A stretch of DNA of 64,000 bases, taken from contig JAJPJI010000037.1 of assembly GCA_021324305.1 (NCBI GenBank), forward strand, positions 183,257 to 247,256, given 5' to 3'. This DNA comes from Gammaproteobacteria bacterium (lineage in GTDB: Bacteria > Pseudomonadota > Gammaproteobacteria > DSM-16500). The position numbers and the translations under genes were made by a program. Each line of letters starts with the position of its first letter. Positions within the stretch are counted from its first letter, which is position 1. The notes below the pieces were generated by a model that made no database searches, had not been told where the DNA came from, and worked only from the letters and a program-made list of their open reading frames with translations. Shown here piece by piece: positions 1 to 9,038 of this stretch.

Positions 1-1
1 T

Positions 2-874
2 AACAAATCCATCATTTATCGCCTCAAACGCAAGGAGGGCGAATTCCGGTGGTTTGAAAGCAACATACGCCTGATTATCGACGAACAAACGCGGATCATC
101 AGTGAAATCCAGCTGGCCTCCCGGGATATTACTGACCGGGTACTCGATAAAAAAGCCCGTCTGCGCGGACAACAGCTGGCACACGTATTCCGCTTGAGTA
201 CCATGGAAGAAATGGCTTCAGGCATGGCCCATGAGATCAGCCAGCCTCTTGCTGCCATCGTCAATTACACACGCGGATGCGTGCGGCATCTGCATAATGA
301 CAGCCATGACCGCGATCAAATCAAACATATTATGGAAAAAGCCGTGGCCCAGGCTGAGCGTGCCGGTGAAATTGTACATCGTTTAAAAAACTTTTTCTGT
401 AAAGGCCAATTGGTCAAGACCCCCTGCAAGCTTAACAATGTAATCCGTGAAACAGTCAACCTGATCAAGCATGAACTGACGACGTCCAAAACCAAGGTCG
501 ACTTTGACTTCGATAAAAATATCCCGTTCATCATTATCGACAAGATCCAGATTCAGCAAGTCCTTCTGAACCTGATACAAAATGCAATCGAGGCAATGAA
601 TGAAAATTTCACCAAAGAAAAACGCATCCATATTCAGACCAAGGCCACAGCCTGGGAAACCATCGATATTACATTGAATGATACCGGGCCTGGTTTCTCA
701 AAGGAAATTGCCAACAAGGTTTTTATGCCATTCTTTACCACCAAGGCACATGGCCGGGGCATGGGACTTGCGATTTGCCGCTCGATTATTGAAGCCCATG
801 GCGGACAATTTACGATTAATACGAATTCAAGCGGGAGCAGCTGGATACGTTTTTCCTTGCCGATTTCAATCTAG
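2..874 (+). CDS. PAS-domain sensor histidine kinase, FixL-like (5' end outside window)
   Basis: The reading frame is open from the first bases, so the N-terminus lies upstream. The visible part starts in the end of a PAS/PAC domain (a RWFESNIR segment, then SRDITDR just before the kinase core). The H-box is HEISQPLAAI, the N-box is around NLIQNAIEAM, and the G-boxes are DTGPGF and GRGMGLAI. The HExxQPLAAI form of the H-box is that of FixL/TodS-type kinases, which phosphorylate LuxR-HTH response regulators, and such a regulator follows 168 bp downstream. No transmembrane segment is in the visible part, and the stimulus cannot be read from it. An internal ATG at 194 would cut off the PAS end and is not the true start. 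Confidence 0.9.
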   Translation, partial: NKSIIYRLKRKEGEFRWFESNIRLIIDEQTRIISEIQLASRDITDRVLDKKARLRGQQLAHVFRLSTMEEMASGMAHEISQPLAAIVNYTRGCVRHLHNDSHDRDQIKHIMEKAVAQAERAGEIVHRLKNFFCKGQLVKTPCKLNNVIRETVNLIKHELTTSKTKVDFDFDKNIPFIIIDKIQIQQVLLNLIQNAIEAMNENFTKEKRIHIQTKATAWETIDITLNDTGPGFSKEIANKVFMPFFTTKAHGRGMGLAICRSIIEAHGGQFTINTNSSGSSWIRFSLPISI

Positions 875-1042
875 CAGTGGCAGGCGTAGATGGATGAACT
901 GATTGAGAAAAAATGCTGACATCGTTATTCTTGAGTTATGCCGGGACCAACCCGACAAATTATTCTTGAATACAGAGTGTTACATGCCGGTAAAGTGGCA
1001 AAAAGGGAATTATTCAACAAGGCTGATTGCAGGGAGCGCAGG

Positions 1043-1681
1043 ATGTCAACACGAGAGCCTATTGTTTATATCATTGACGATGATCAGGCCATGGTCGAAT
1101 CCTTGTTATGGATCATCGAGTCCATAGGTTTGCGTGTCAAAACCTATGTGCGAGCTCATGAGTTTCTTGAAGAGTACGATCCGCAGCAGCACGGCTGCCT
1201 GCTGCTTGATGTGCGCATGCCAGGCATGAGCGGTCCTGAATTGCAAGCCAAACTGAATGAACAGGGATTGCCAACATTGCCTATCATTTTTATCAGCGGC
1301 CATGGGGATGTTCCTCTGGCAGTGCGCGTCATGAAAGCCGGTGCCATAGACTTTCTAACCAAGCCATTTAATGATCAGGTCCTTCTGGAAAGTATCAATA
1401 AAGCACTCAGAATAGATAAAGCCAATCGCGAGAAACGCCAGGAATGCGCCCAGGCAAAAGCCAAGTTTGCGCTTCTGTCTCCACGGGAAGTCCAGGTCTT
1501 GCAAGGTATTGTCGCAGGCAAGCCCAATAAGGTAATTTCCGCAGAATTGAATATCTCATTAAAGACAGTCGAAGCACATCGTGCTTCTGTCATGAAAAAG
1601 ATGGGCGTCAAATCCGTGCCCGAACTTGTCAAACTGGTATTAACAAACAGCATTCAGGAGGAGGAAATTGAAGAAGATTAA
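1043..1681 (+). CDS. FixJ/NarL-type response regulator
   Basis: 212 residues. The N-terminal receiver domain has the acidic pocket DDD at 12-14, the phospho-acceptor D56 in LLLDVRMPG, and the conserved lysine in LTKPFND. The C-terminal LuxR-type helix-turn-helix begins at LSPREVQVL, with the recognition helix around ISLKTVEAHRASV. It is the likely partner of the kinase just upstream, which would make a FixLJ-like two-component pair. I chose the ATG at 1043 because AGGGAG...CAGG precedes it and the receiver domain begins eight residues later. An upstream ATG at 938 would add 35 residues unlike a receiver domain. The regulated genes are unknown. Confidence 0.9.
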   Translation: MSTREPIVYIIDDDQAMVESLLWIIESIGLRVKTYVRAHEFLEEYDPQQHGCLLLDVRMPGMSGPELQAKLNEQGLPTLPIIFISGHGDVPLAVRVMKAGAIDFLTKPFNDQVLLESINKALRIDKANREKRQECAQAKAKFALLSPREVQVLQGIVAGKPNKVISAELNISLKTVEAHRASVMKKMGVKSVPELVKLVLTNSIQEEEIEED

Positions 1682-1873
1682 CACAGATTAAATTAATAAG
1701 GGTATATCTCATTCAGATTAGTAATAACCTGATGGTAGTAACCCTGAGTAATCTAGGTATATTTAAGTACCTCGTTATGGCTTTCTCCCAATTTTTATAA
1801 GCGTTCAATAGTGAGATGATTAGTATCCCTCACTAGGAAATATACATAAAAAATGCTTTAGGAGAATGCAGCC

Positions 1874-2305
1874 ATGGACAAAAGGAAGCAGGTTTTAATA
1901 GTAACAAATGCGATCACAGAAGATGAAGTCTTGCAGATAAGAAAAGCCTTCAGTGCTGAATTTGCTCCCCAAATGGACATCAAACTTAGCCTTGTACATG
2001 TAATTCCACATTTGCCAACATGCTATTTCAATATTCCCTCAATGGGCATGCTGATCGAAAAATATTATGACGAAGCCAAGGAATCCTTAAGCCAGGTGGG
2101 CAAACATCTGGGCGTGGCTAAAAAAGATCAATGGCTGATCACTGGTAAAATTCGTACTGAAGTATTGCGCCTAGCAAATAAACTCGGTTCAAGCTTCATC
2201 CTTGCCAGCTCTCAGCAAATACAGGAACTGCAAAGATCACTGTTTTTCAAGAACATACATCAATACGCCCTGATTAAAAACATTAACCAGCTCAAACAAT
2301 TATAA
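1874..2305 (+). CDS. universal stress protein (UspA family)
   Basis: 143 residues, the usual length of a single UspA domain. It opens with a beta strand (KQVLIVTNAI), has SLVHVIPH as the second strand, and ends with a strand and helix around SSFILASSQQ. The canonical ATP-binding G-x2-G-x9-G(S/T) signature near the C-terminus is not obvious, so it may belong to the non-ATP-binding branch. UspA proteins are soluble cytoplasmic dimers induced by growth arrest. The gene is monocistronic: a 192-bp gap precedes it and a strong terminator follows. An AGGAGA ribosome site lies just before the start. Confidence 0.75.
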   Translation: MDKRKQVLIVTNAITEDEVLQIRKAFSAEFAPQMDIKLSLVHVIPHLPTCYFNIPSMGMLIEKYYDEAKESLSQVGKHLGVAKKDQWLITGKIRTEVLRLANKLGSSFILASSQQIQELQRSLFFKNIHQYALIKNINQLKQL

Positions 2306-2360
2306 GTGTTATTGCTCAAGTTAAAAAATCTCCTCGAGAATCCGACGAACTTGAGTATTT

Positions 2361-2399
2361 AACCCGCAATGAATCCTCCCATTCATTGCGGGTTTTTTT
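2361..2399 (+). terminator. Rho-independent terminator after the usp gene
   Basis: A perfect 14-bp stem (2361-2374 against 2381-2394) with a 6-nt CCTCCC loop runs into a run of T residues (2393-2399). It lies 55 bp after the UspA stop codon and before the co-directional LysE gene, so it separates the two transcripts. Confidence 0.93.
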
Positions 2400-2524
2400 A
2401 TGCGCATTATGGGCCACCCGCAAAGGGAAAAATTCTCGCCATGCAATGTCCGGAAGGATTTGGACTGGCACGAAATCAGCTTTTTTTGCTAAACTGGCAG
2501 ACCTGAATATGACAAGGTGACAAA

Positions 2525-3157
2525 ATGATTCATCATTTTTTATTGTATTTCATCGCTGTCTTGACCGTGGCATTATTCCCGGGACCAGACATGCTGTACA
2601 TCGTCAGCCAAAGTCTGGGTCATGGCAAGCGGCTGGGAGTGGCAGCCGCCCTCGGAATAGGATCAGGCTGTTTTGTGCATATCTTTGCTGTATCAATCGG
2701 CTTGTCATCATTCATCTTCCAGTCGACACTGGCGTTTTCCATTGTCAAATATACAGGTGCCTGCTATCTGCTTTATCTGGGTGTCATGTCACTAAGTACC
2801 AGACAGTCAAACATCCTCGTCAATGTAAACACAACCCATACCGCATCATGGCGTAAAGCATTTTTACAGGGATTTATAACCAATGTTTTCAATCCCAAGG
2901 TTGCACTGTTTTTCCTGGCATTTTTGCCGCAATTTGTTGATCCAGCCGCTTCGGGTTCCATCGGCTTGCAGCTGCTTATACTCGGACTGTTATTCAATGG
3001 CGTGGGAACGACTGTTAATATGCTGGTTGCATTATTCTTTGGCGCCGCCAAACAATGGCTGACCAACCATCCTCTGTTGCTAAAAATGCAGCAGAAAATA
3101 ACCGGCTGCATTTTGATCGGATTAGGCCTCAGGCTGGCAGCATTTGAAAAAGCATGA
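2525..3157 (+). CDS. LysE/RhtB-family amino-acid exporter
   Basis: 210 residues with about six hydrophobic segments. The N-terminal LysE/RhtB signature is clear: FPGPDMLYIVSQSLGHGKR, then GVAAALGIGSG. The central NPKVALFFLAFLPQFVDP motif is also typical. Family members export amino acids, homoserine lactones or similar small molecules across the inner membrane; the substrate cannot be assigned from sequence. The length matches the family. It starts after the terminator that ends the usp transcript, so it probably has its own promoter, but I found no convincing -35/-10 pair. Confidence 0.88.
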   Translation: MIHHFLLYFIAVLTVALFPGPDMLYIVSQSLGHGKRLGVAAALGIGSGCFVHIFAVSIGLSSFIFQSTLAFSIVKYTGACYLLYLGVMSLSTRQSNILVNVNTTHTASWRKAFLQGFITNVFNPKVALFFLAFLPQFVDPAASGSIGLQLLILGLLFNGVGTTVNMLVALFFGAAKQWLTNHPLLLKMQQKITGCILIGLGLRLAAFEKA

Positions 3158-3201
3158 TGTTTTAACCTTCAGGAATGATAACCTTACAAGGAAGATATAC
3201 G

Positions 3202-3357
3202 ATGATGGCCCTCATTTTTATTCTGCTACTGATATCAACGATCACGATCTGGTCTGGCAGACGTATGGCAGCGCTAGTGTGCTTTGTTGTCACATTCGTT
3301 TGCAGCATCGGTTTATTTTTACATCACGTTACCTCACAACTTACTCTTCAACTTTAA
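3202..3357 (+). CDS. DUF5993-type small membrane protein
   Basis: 51 residues. The protein starts MMALIFILLL, has two hydrophobic segments joined by SGRRMA, and ends LHHVTSQLTLQL. This pattern, and its place directly before dsbB, match the DUF5993 family of small membrane proteins. I chose the ATG at 3202 because AAGGAAG sits 7 nt before it; an ATG at 3175 lacks a ribosome site and adds a hydrophilic head. Function is unknown. The constant pairing with a DsbB-like protein suggests a role in the same membrane redox unit. Confidence 0.7.
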   Translation: MMALIFILLLISTITIWSGRRMAALVCFVVTFVCSIGLFLHHVTSQLTLQL

Positions 3358-3373
3358 ATTCATGAGGCAATCC

Positions 3374-3925
3374 ATGGAAGGAAAATCCATTTTTCAATTA
3401 CTGGGACGTTTTGGAGACTTTGCTGAACTGGCAGGTATTTTCCTGATGCTCATCCTCGCATTTTCATTTCAACTGCTTTTGCATGAGCTGCCTTGTCCTT
3501 TGTGTCTGTTGCAGCGGGTTGGTTTTTTATGTGTCGCTCTGGGTTTTTTGATGAATCTACGTTTTGGACCAAGACCCAGCCACTACGCAATTGCACTATT
3601 GAGTGCACTCTTCACAAGTTTTGTTGCCTTGCGGCAAATCGCATTACATGTTGTGCCAGGAACCGGCTCATACGGAAGTGCAATTCTTGGATTGCATTTA
3701 TATACCTGGTCATACATCATTTGCATGGTCATCATTATTTCAACCACCATCGTATTAGGCATGGATAGACAGTACAGGCTTGAGGAAAACCCGGTGCGCC
3801 CGTCCTGGGTTGTGCAATTCTTATTCGTTGTCATGACGCTGCTCATTATTTCAAACTTCGTTTCTGTGCTTATGGAATGTGGATTTGGAGCATGCCCGGA
3901 CAATCCCATCCAGTATTATTTCTGA
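3374..3925 (+). CDS. DsbB-family disulfide bond formation protein
   Basis: 183 residues with four transmembrane helices. The first periplasmic loop carries the quinone-linked CxxC pair (ELPCPLCLLQR). The second cysteine pair comes late, in MECGFGACPDN near the C-terminus, not between helices 3 and 4 as in E. coli DsbB. DsbB reoxidises periplasmic DsbA and passes electrons to quinone. Start: GAGG lies 6 nt before the ATG at 3374, whereas ATG 3362 has no ribosome site. It is 16 bp downstream of the DUF5993 gene, probably in one transcript. The cysteine layout points to a DsbB/DsbI subgroup, so substrate choice may differ from classical DsbB. Confidence 0.8.
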   Translation: MEGKSIFQLLGRFGDFAELAGIFLMLILAFSFQLLLHELPCPLCLLQRVGFLCVALGFLMNLRFGPRPSHYAIALLSALFTSFVALRQIALHVVPGTGSYGSAILGLHLYTWSYIICMVIIISTTIVLGMDRQYRLEENPVRPSWVVQFLFVVMTLLIISNFVSVLMECGFGACPDNPIQYYF

Positions 3926-3990
3926 CTCAGACCTTACGTTCGGAGGATATTCACAAAACTGTGAAATCCTCCCGCAATCTTCTCTTCCTG

Positions 3991-4018
3991 TTGATCATCT
4001 GTTACAAACCTGTATACT
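3991..4018 (+). promoter_or_regulatory. candidate sigma-70 promoter for the PPi-phosphofructokinase gene
   Basis: TTGATC (3991-3996), a 16-bp spacer, then TATACT (4013-4018), 39 bp before the start codon. A GGAG ribosome site follows at 4044-4047. Found by eye; the -35 matches four of six consensus bases. Confidence 0.5.
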
Positions 4019-4056
4019 TTTACGCCATTCCTGTCTTAACTTTGGAGTGACTATCA

Positions 4057-5322
4057 ATGGAAAAATTTAATGCACTTTACGCTCAATCTGGCGGCGTGAC
4101 GTCAGTCATCAATGCCTCCGCTTGCGGCGTCATCGAAACTGCTAGAAAGCACAGCGATAAAATCGGTAAAGTCTATGCCGCACGTAACGGCATTATCGGT
4201 GCTCTCACCGAAGACCTGATTGACACCAGTCTTGAATCAGACGCCGATATCGCCGCCCTGCGTCATACCCCTGCCGGTGCGTTTGGCTCCTGCCGCCATA
4301 AACTCGGATCAATTGAAAAGCACCGCAAACAATACGAGCGCCTGGTTGAAGTATTTTCCGCTCACAATATCCGCTATTTCTTTTACAATGGCGGCGGCGA
4401 TTCGCAGGATACAGCACACAAGGTTTCACAAATCAGCAAAGAGCTTGGCTATCCCATCACTTGCATTGGCATTCCAAAAACCGTCGACAATGATCTGCCG
4501 TTCACGGACAATTCTCCGGGATTTGGCTCCGTTGCAAAATATGTCGCCGTCTCCATCCGTGAAGCCGGAATGGATGTGGCTTCCATGGCATTAACCTCCA
4601 CCAAGGTTTTCATTCTCGAAGTCATGGGTAGGCATGCTGGCTGGATTGCTGCAGCTGGCGGTCTTGCTGCCGAACATGAAGGTGATTCGCCGCACATCAT
4701 CCTGTTTCCTGAAATTCCGTTAAACACAGAAGCATTTTTAAATCGCGTGAAAGAATGTGTTAAAAAATATGATCACTGCTCTATCGTTGTTTCAGAAGGC
4801 GTCAAAAATTCCGATGGCAATTTCATTTCCGAACAAGGCCTGGTGGATGCATTCGGCCACAAACAGCTAGGCGGTGTCGCACCTGTGATCGCGAAGTTAA
4901 TCAAGGATAACCTGGGGTACAAGTATCACTGGGCACTTGCTGATTACTTGCAGCGATCAGCAAGACACATTGCTTCAAAAACCGATGTCGAACAAGCTTA
5001 CGCTGTCGGCAAAAAAGCCGTGGAGATGGCGCTCTCGGGCAAAAACGCGGTCATGCCTATTATCGTCCGCGAAAAAGGTGATTCCTATCACTGGAGCATT
5101 AGCGAAGCGCCGCTGGAAAAAGTCGCCAATGTGGAAGTCAAAATGCCGCGTGAATACATTTCCGAAGACGGCTTTGGAATTACCGAGGCCTGCCGCAGAT
5201 ATTTATCTCCGCTGATCCAGGGTGAGGATTATCCTCCGTATCATAACGGCTTGCCTGTTTATGTGAAGCTAAAAAACCTTCCAGTAGAAAAGAAACTCAC
5301 GACGACTTTCGAATTTGCCTGA
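4057..5322 (+). CDS. pfp: pyrophosphate-dependent 6-phosphofructokinase
   Basis: 421 residues. It phosphorylates fructose 6-phosphate reversibly using pyrophosphate, so it can serve glycolysis and gluconeogenesis in the cytoplasm. The phosphoryl-donor loop reads GGGDSQDTA (about residues 109-117) rather than the GGDGT pattern of ATP-dependent enzymes, a hallmark of the PPi type. The catalytic loop is PKTVDND (140-146), and MGRHAGWIA contributes to the sugar-phosphate site. It stands alone, with its own promoter candidate upstream and a GC hairpin after the stop. PPi-PFK as the visible PFK is common in Legionellales and methanotrophs. Whether an ATP-dependent enzyme exists elsewhere is unknown. 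Confidence 0.93.
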   Translation: MEKFNALYAQSGGVTSVINASACGVIETARKHSDKIGKVYAARNGIIGALTEDLIDTSLESDADIAALRHTPAGAFGSCRHKLGSIEKHRKQYERLVEVFSAHNIRYFFYNGGGDSQDTAHKVSQISKELGYPITCIGIPKTVDNDLPFTDNSPGFGSVAKYVAVSIREAGMDVASMALTSTKVFILEVMGRHAGWIAAAGGLAAEHEGDSPHIILFPEIPLNTEAFLNRVKECVKKYDHCSIVVSEGVKNSDGNFISEQGLVDAFGHKQLGGVAPVIAKLIKDNLGYKYHWALADYLQRSARHIASKTDVEQAYAVGKKAVEMALSGKNAVMPIIVREKGDSYHWSISEAPLEKVANVEVKMPREYISEDGFGITEACRRYLSPLIQGEDYPPYHNGLPVYVKLKNLPVEKKLTTTFEFA

Positions 5323-5339
5323 TTGCTCACCAAAACCCG

Positions 5340-5357
5340 GCGCGGGCTGTCCCGCGC
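5340..5357 (+). terminator. GC-rich hairpin after pfp
   Basis: GCGCGGG (5340-5346), CTGT loop, CCCGCGC (5351-5357), 18 bp after the pfp stop codon. It is followed by TGTGTTT rather than a clean T run, so it may be a weak terminator or an mRNA-stabilising hairpin. Confidence 0.5.
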
Positions 5358-5681
5358 TGTGTTTCATAATATTCCATTAAAGATCTTTACATTACCCGCC
5401 AATCAAACCTGAAATCAACATTATATCTTTTTATATAACGAAGACAGTTTAAGTAACGACTTAACTGCGTGATTAAAAATATTGATAAAATTATTTATCC
5501 AAGACGGCAGCCCAATCACTCCCATTATATTTATTAAGATGTTTTTAATTATTCACTAACAATTTGTATATTAATAGTAAGTATTTTCAAATAATTATGA
5601 ATTCCTCCCTCTTCATCACGTATTGCCATAACGAACTATACTTAAAAATAAAGAATACAAAATAAAACGAGGTGAACGATT
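5358..5681. other. AT-rich noncoding stretch before the effector-like gene
   Basis: About 320 bp, much richer in A/T than the pfp gene to its left, with no credible reading frame. It must hold the promoter of the following gene. TATACT at 5637-5642 is a possible -10, but no good -35 is found 16-18 bp upstream. A GAGGTG ribosome site lies just before the ATG at 5682. I looked for paired CTTAAT-type PmrA boxes and saw none that were convincing. Confidence 0.5.
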
Positions 5682-8600
5682 ATGGACAGTGGCAATCCAG
5701 ATAAATCGCGCAATCCGTTAAGCAGATACCTTGAAAAAAAGAAATTACAAAGGAAACAAGGTCATATTATTTCTGATCTAATCACGTTTATAAATATGAA
5801 CGTAGAGGCGCGACCTATTATACCTACTCAACAACAAGATAAATCAGCCACAACTAAAGATGCTAAGGCAAAACAATCCAAAAGAGATGACCTACATAAA
5901 AGAGCGCAACCTGCGAGTACCAATACAAAATCCAAACAAGATAAATCAACTATTACCGAAGACCCCAAAACGAAGCCAGACAAAAAGGAAGATAAACCAG
6001 CCATGACTAATGAAGAAGCTGCTATTGTTTTGCAACGAATATGGAGAACGCGGCAACTTGCAAATGATTTTTTTTCCGAACAGAGTCGTGATGTATATTG
6101 GCAAATGCTAGATAGACAGAATCCAGAACTTTCTGAAAGTGAAAGCAACTTACTCGCCAAAATGATGTTTGGAAAAACTATCGCCGCTGTAAGAAAGGAC
6201 ACCCCTAAAAACGCTTCAGACTTTGATTTCCCAACTGAACAACATCCAGAATGGCCAACAAATGCATATTACCACCGCGATGATAAATTATCAGGAAAAT
6301 TAATTGATGATGTTGCAAAACTTTATCTTACAAATCCTGATCATAGTAAATTTTTATATGTTCCAATAATCATCGTCAATAATGCTTCAATTGAAGATGT
6401 TCTGAAAAACTTCTTGACTGAAGATCAAAGAAAATTTGTCACCATTCATAAAAAAACACATGAAACCATAGGCGTAATCGAAATTGACAAAAAAGCGAGC
6501 AGCGACATTCTACCCAAAATTCAATCTGCTGGTCTAATTGCTTCTCCTTGGGAAATAGCCAAATTCAACGCAAAGCATAAAGGCCAAAAAGAAACAGAAG
6601 ATATAGTGGATGAAACAAAAGATAAAGAAGCGTTAGAAGATGAAATAGCTGAAATTACAGATATCGGTGATCAAAAAACAAAATCCACAGTGGATGATGT
6701 TAAAGATGTTAATGAAGAAAACACAGATGCTCATACTGAGCCTATAATATCTGGAATAGAACTCGATGCAGAACAAGATATCGATAATAAGTCAACCGAA
6801 GATGATACAGAATTCGGTGATACAGAACGAGATATCAGAGGTAAACTAAGCGATAAAAGCAATAGTGGTGAAAGCAAAAAGCAAGTCGATAAATTATCCT
6901 TGACTGAGTCAGCAATAGAGAGACTCTTACCAAAATTTCCAGACACAATAAAAGGTTTAAAGGAAAGCCAATTGCTAGTTGAGCTATCTAAGATAGCTGT
7001 GGACCCTTCGAACCCAAACAAGCTGCTTGCGGCTTGTCTTTACCGTATGATCACAGGTCTTCCGGATGGAGAATATAATAAAGAAACACTTCAGCGTATG
7101 GCTTTATTTCTGAATTTTGGCGTTAAATTCTATAAAATGAATTATGAAAGATTTGCCTTTTCTGTTTATGCAGTAACACACGAATTGTCACTACTAATTG
7201 ATGATGCAATGAAAAAAGGCGTGAAAGTTACTGATTATCAGGGGTTCAAAAAATCCATTGAAAAAGATGTGATTTCTTCTTTTGGATTATCAAGCGACCC
7301 CAACAAACGTTGTAAAACTATTGCTGCGCCTGCAATGGCAGGAACTCATGCTTTCATGATTGCTATGGATTTAGCCAAAAAAATGAATCTCCCCGCAGAT
7401 CGAGAACCAACAATTCAAATTACAGGATCAGCATATTTCGAGTTCAAAAAATTTATACCAGAAAATCATCGCGATGAAGATGGCTTGGCTGATATTTATC
7501 ATATTTCTGCTGGACCTATTGTCAATCCAAATGGTGTCACACCAGGAACTGATATCAATATCTTCATCAAGAACAAGTTATTACAAGGCAAGGACAAGCC
7601 TCCCAAACCCGTTACCATTGTTGTTGACGTCACCACAGGTCTCCACAAAAACCTGAAACTAGATGATGACATAAAAAAATTAGTTGAAAATGGAGATATC
7701 TCTATAATATGTTATGAAAGCTATCAGAAATTTGGGCTTGCGCATACTGATCAGGTACAAGGCGGTGTTGTATACGGCATTTGCAGTGATACTACATTTC
7801 AACCAACCGTCATCAGTGATTTTGAGACTAATGCTAAAAATGATTTAGAAAATCATCTTGATATGGCTGTCGCAAGCTTTATGCATGAACACAGTGGACA
7901 ATATATAGAGCGAATCAAAGAACAACATTTTAAAAATGGGGCTTTATTCAACAGCTTTTTTAAGGATACACCTGATTATGTGACGAAAGAAATTCATTAT
8001 GATGAAATGCTGCGCGATTTGAATGAGCTATATTTTTTCCTGATCACAGAAAATCCTGCGTTAAAAAAGGCAGCTGATGCAACCATTGTTACACGAGACA
8101 GCTTTGGACATTTTGCTACCAGTCTCTCATCAATATCAACCATCGACAGATTATCTCCAAATGCCTCGGATAAAATTGACACGCTAATAACAATTACACA
8201 ATTATATCTTTCCAGCAATTTTACTCGAAATCAATTATTTGATCTTGTATCGTCGCTTCTTAGCAAACGAACATCAGCCACTGATCCATTTCCAAAGGAT
8301 CAGGAAATTGTTTTTGTAGGATTATTGATGGCATTAAAAAATTTAAGTCGCTCACCACCAGCACTGACAATACTTGAAGAATACAAGCTTTTGTATTCAA
8401 TAAGCTTTCTATCGGATTCGCTCGCAGGAAGAAATGCAACTCAAACTTTGAGAGCCTTATTAGACACCAGTAAAAGCAATCCAAGCACCCACTCACAATT
8501 TTTTAAGCAGGATAATGATTTCTTGAATAAAAATGCATTGCTTAAATATATTCAATCCAAACCATCTCACGAAGAAATCATGATAGTAATGAATGAGCTG

Positions 8601-9038
8601 TCCAAATTATCTCAGTTAAAAGCTTCATCTTCGGATCAATATATACATAAGGCAGTAATTGCAATCCATCTTTCAGGCCTGTGGAATTATAAACAACCCA
8701 ACTCTAACAAATCTTTCAGGAAATTTTCCTTTAGTAAAAATAAGAATGTTTGCATGGCAATCGTTGCACTTAAAAATCTCAATCTCTTAGACAAAGATAT
8801 CGCTTTTGCATTAATACAGGATAACAAAATCTCAAAAAATTTGGCTACGGCCATACTCCTTATCAAGGAAGCCAAGGACTCAAATGGAAAAACATTATTA
8901 ACTCAGGATATTGTAAAAGAAATTCTGGCAAACAGTCCTACACTAGCAAATGTGATTTGCACTCAAGCCAAAGAAAAGAAACCCGTGACCCAAGAGTTCC
9001 TGCAGGATTTAAAATCAGATATAAAAATATCCTTATAA
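5682..9038 (+). CDS. large effector-like protein with a possible PLP-enzyme-like core
   Basis: 1118 residues with no close match I recognise. Residues 1-107 are Lys/Asp/Thr-rich and look disordered. Residues 113-127 resemble an IQ motif (VLQRIWRTRQLA). Residues 300-410 are highly acidic and low in complexity. Around 545-710 there is an ordered domain containing MAGTHAFMIAMDLA, then VVDVTTG with D649, then SYQKFG with K683 and VQGGVVYG. The order small-residue loop plus helix, Asp, then Lys about 34 residues later recalls fold-type-I pyridoxal-phosphate enzymes; this is inference. The C-terminal 350 residues look helical. There is no signal peptide or membrane segment. Low GC, large size and a solitary place between housekeeping genes suit a Dot/Icm-type effector. 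Confidence 0.6.
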   Translation: MDSGNPDKSRNPLSRYLEKKKLQRKQGHIISDLITFINMNVEARPIIPTQQQDKSATTKDAKAKQSKRDDLHKRAQPASTNTKSKQDKSTITEDPKTKPDKKEDKPAMTNEEAAIVLQRIWRTRQLANDFFSEQSRDVYWQMLDRQNPELSESESNLLAKMMFGKTIAAVRKDTPKNASDFDFPTEQHPEWPTNAYYHRDDKLSGKLIDDVAKLYLTNPDHSKFLYVPIIIVNNASIEDVLKNFLTEDQRKFVTIHKKTHETIGVIEIDKKASSDILPKIQSAGLIASPWEIAKFNAKHKGQKETEDIVDETKDKEALEDEIAEITDIGDQKTKSTVDDVKDVNEENTDAHTEPIISGIELDAEQDIDNKSTEDDTEFGDTERDIRGKLSDKSNSGESKKQVDKLSLTESAIERLLPKFPDTIKGLKESQLLVELSKIAVDPSNPNKLLAACLYRMITGLPDGEYNKETLQRMALFLNFGVKFYKMNYERFAFSVYAVTHELSLLIDDAMKKGVKVTDYQGFKKSIEKDVISSFGLSSDPNKRCKTIAAPAMAGTHAFMIAMDLAKKMNLPADREPTIQITGSAYFEFKKFIPENHRDEDGLADIYHISAGPIVNPNGVTPGTDINIFIKNKLLQGKDKPPKPVTIVVDVTTGLHKNLKLDDDIKKLVENGDISIICYESYQKFGLAHTDQVQGGVVYGICSDTTFQPTVISDFETNAKNDLENHLDMAVASFMHEHSGQYIERIKEQHFKNGALFNSFFKDTPDYVTKEIHYDEMLRDLNELYFFLITENPALKKAADATIVTRDSFGHFATSLSSISTIDRLSPNASDKIDTLITITQLYLSSNFTRNQLFDLVSSLLSKRTSATDPFPKDQEIVFVGLLMALKNLSRSPPALTILEEYKLLYSISFLSDSLAGRNATQTLRALLDTSKSNPSTHSQFFKQDNDFLNKNALLKYIQSKPSHEEIMIVMNELSKLSQLKASSSDQYIHKAVIAIHLSGLWNYKQPNSNKSFRKFSFSKNKNVCMAIVALKNLNLLDKDIAFALIQDNKISKNLATAILLIKEAKDSNGKTLLTQDIVKEILANSPTLANVICTQAKEKKPVTQEFLQDLKSDIKISL

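Noticed and set aside
1682..1873. AGGTA/TACCT inverted repeat as an operator before the usp gene
   Set aside because: Five-base arms with an 8-bp gap in AT-rich sequence are too weak to support a site.
5358..5681. PmrA-type paired TTAAT boxes before the effector-like gene
   Set aside because: Single TTAAT-like words occur, as expected in AT-rich DNA, but no correctly spaced pair was found.
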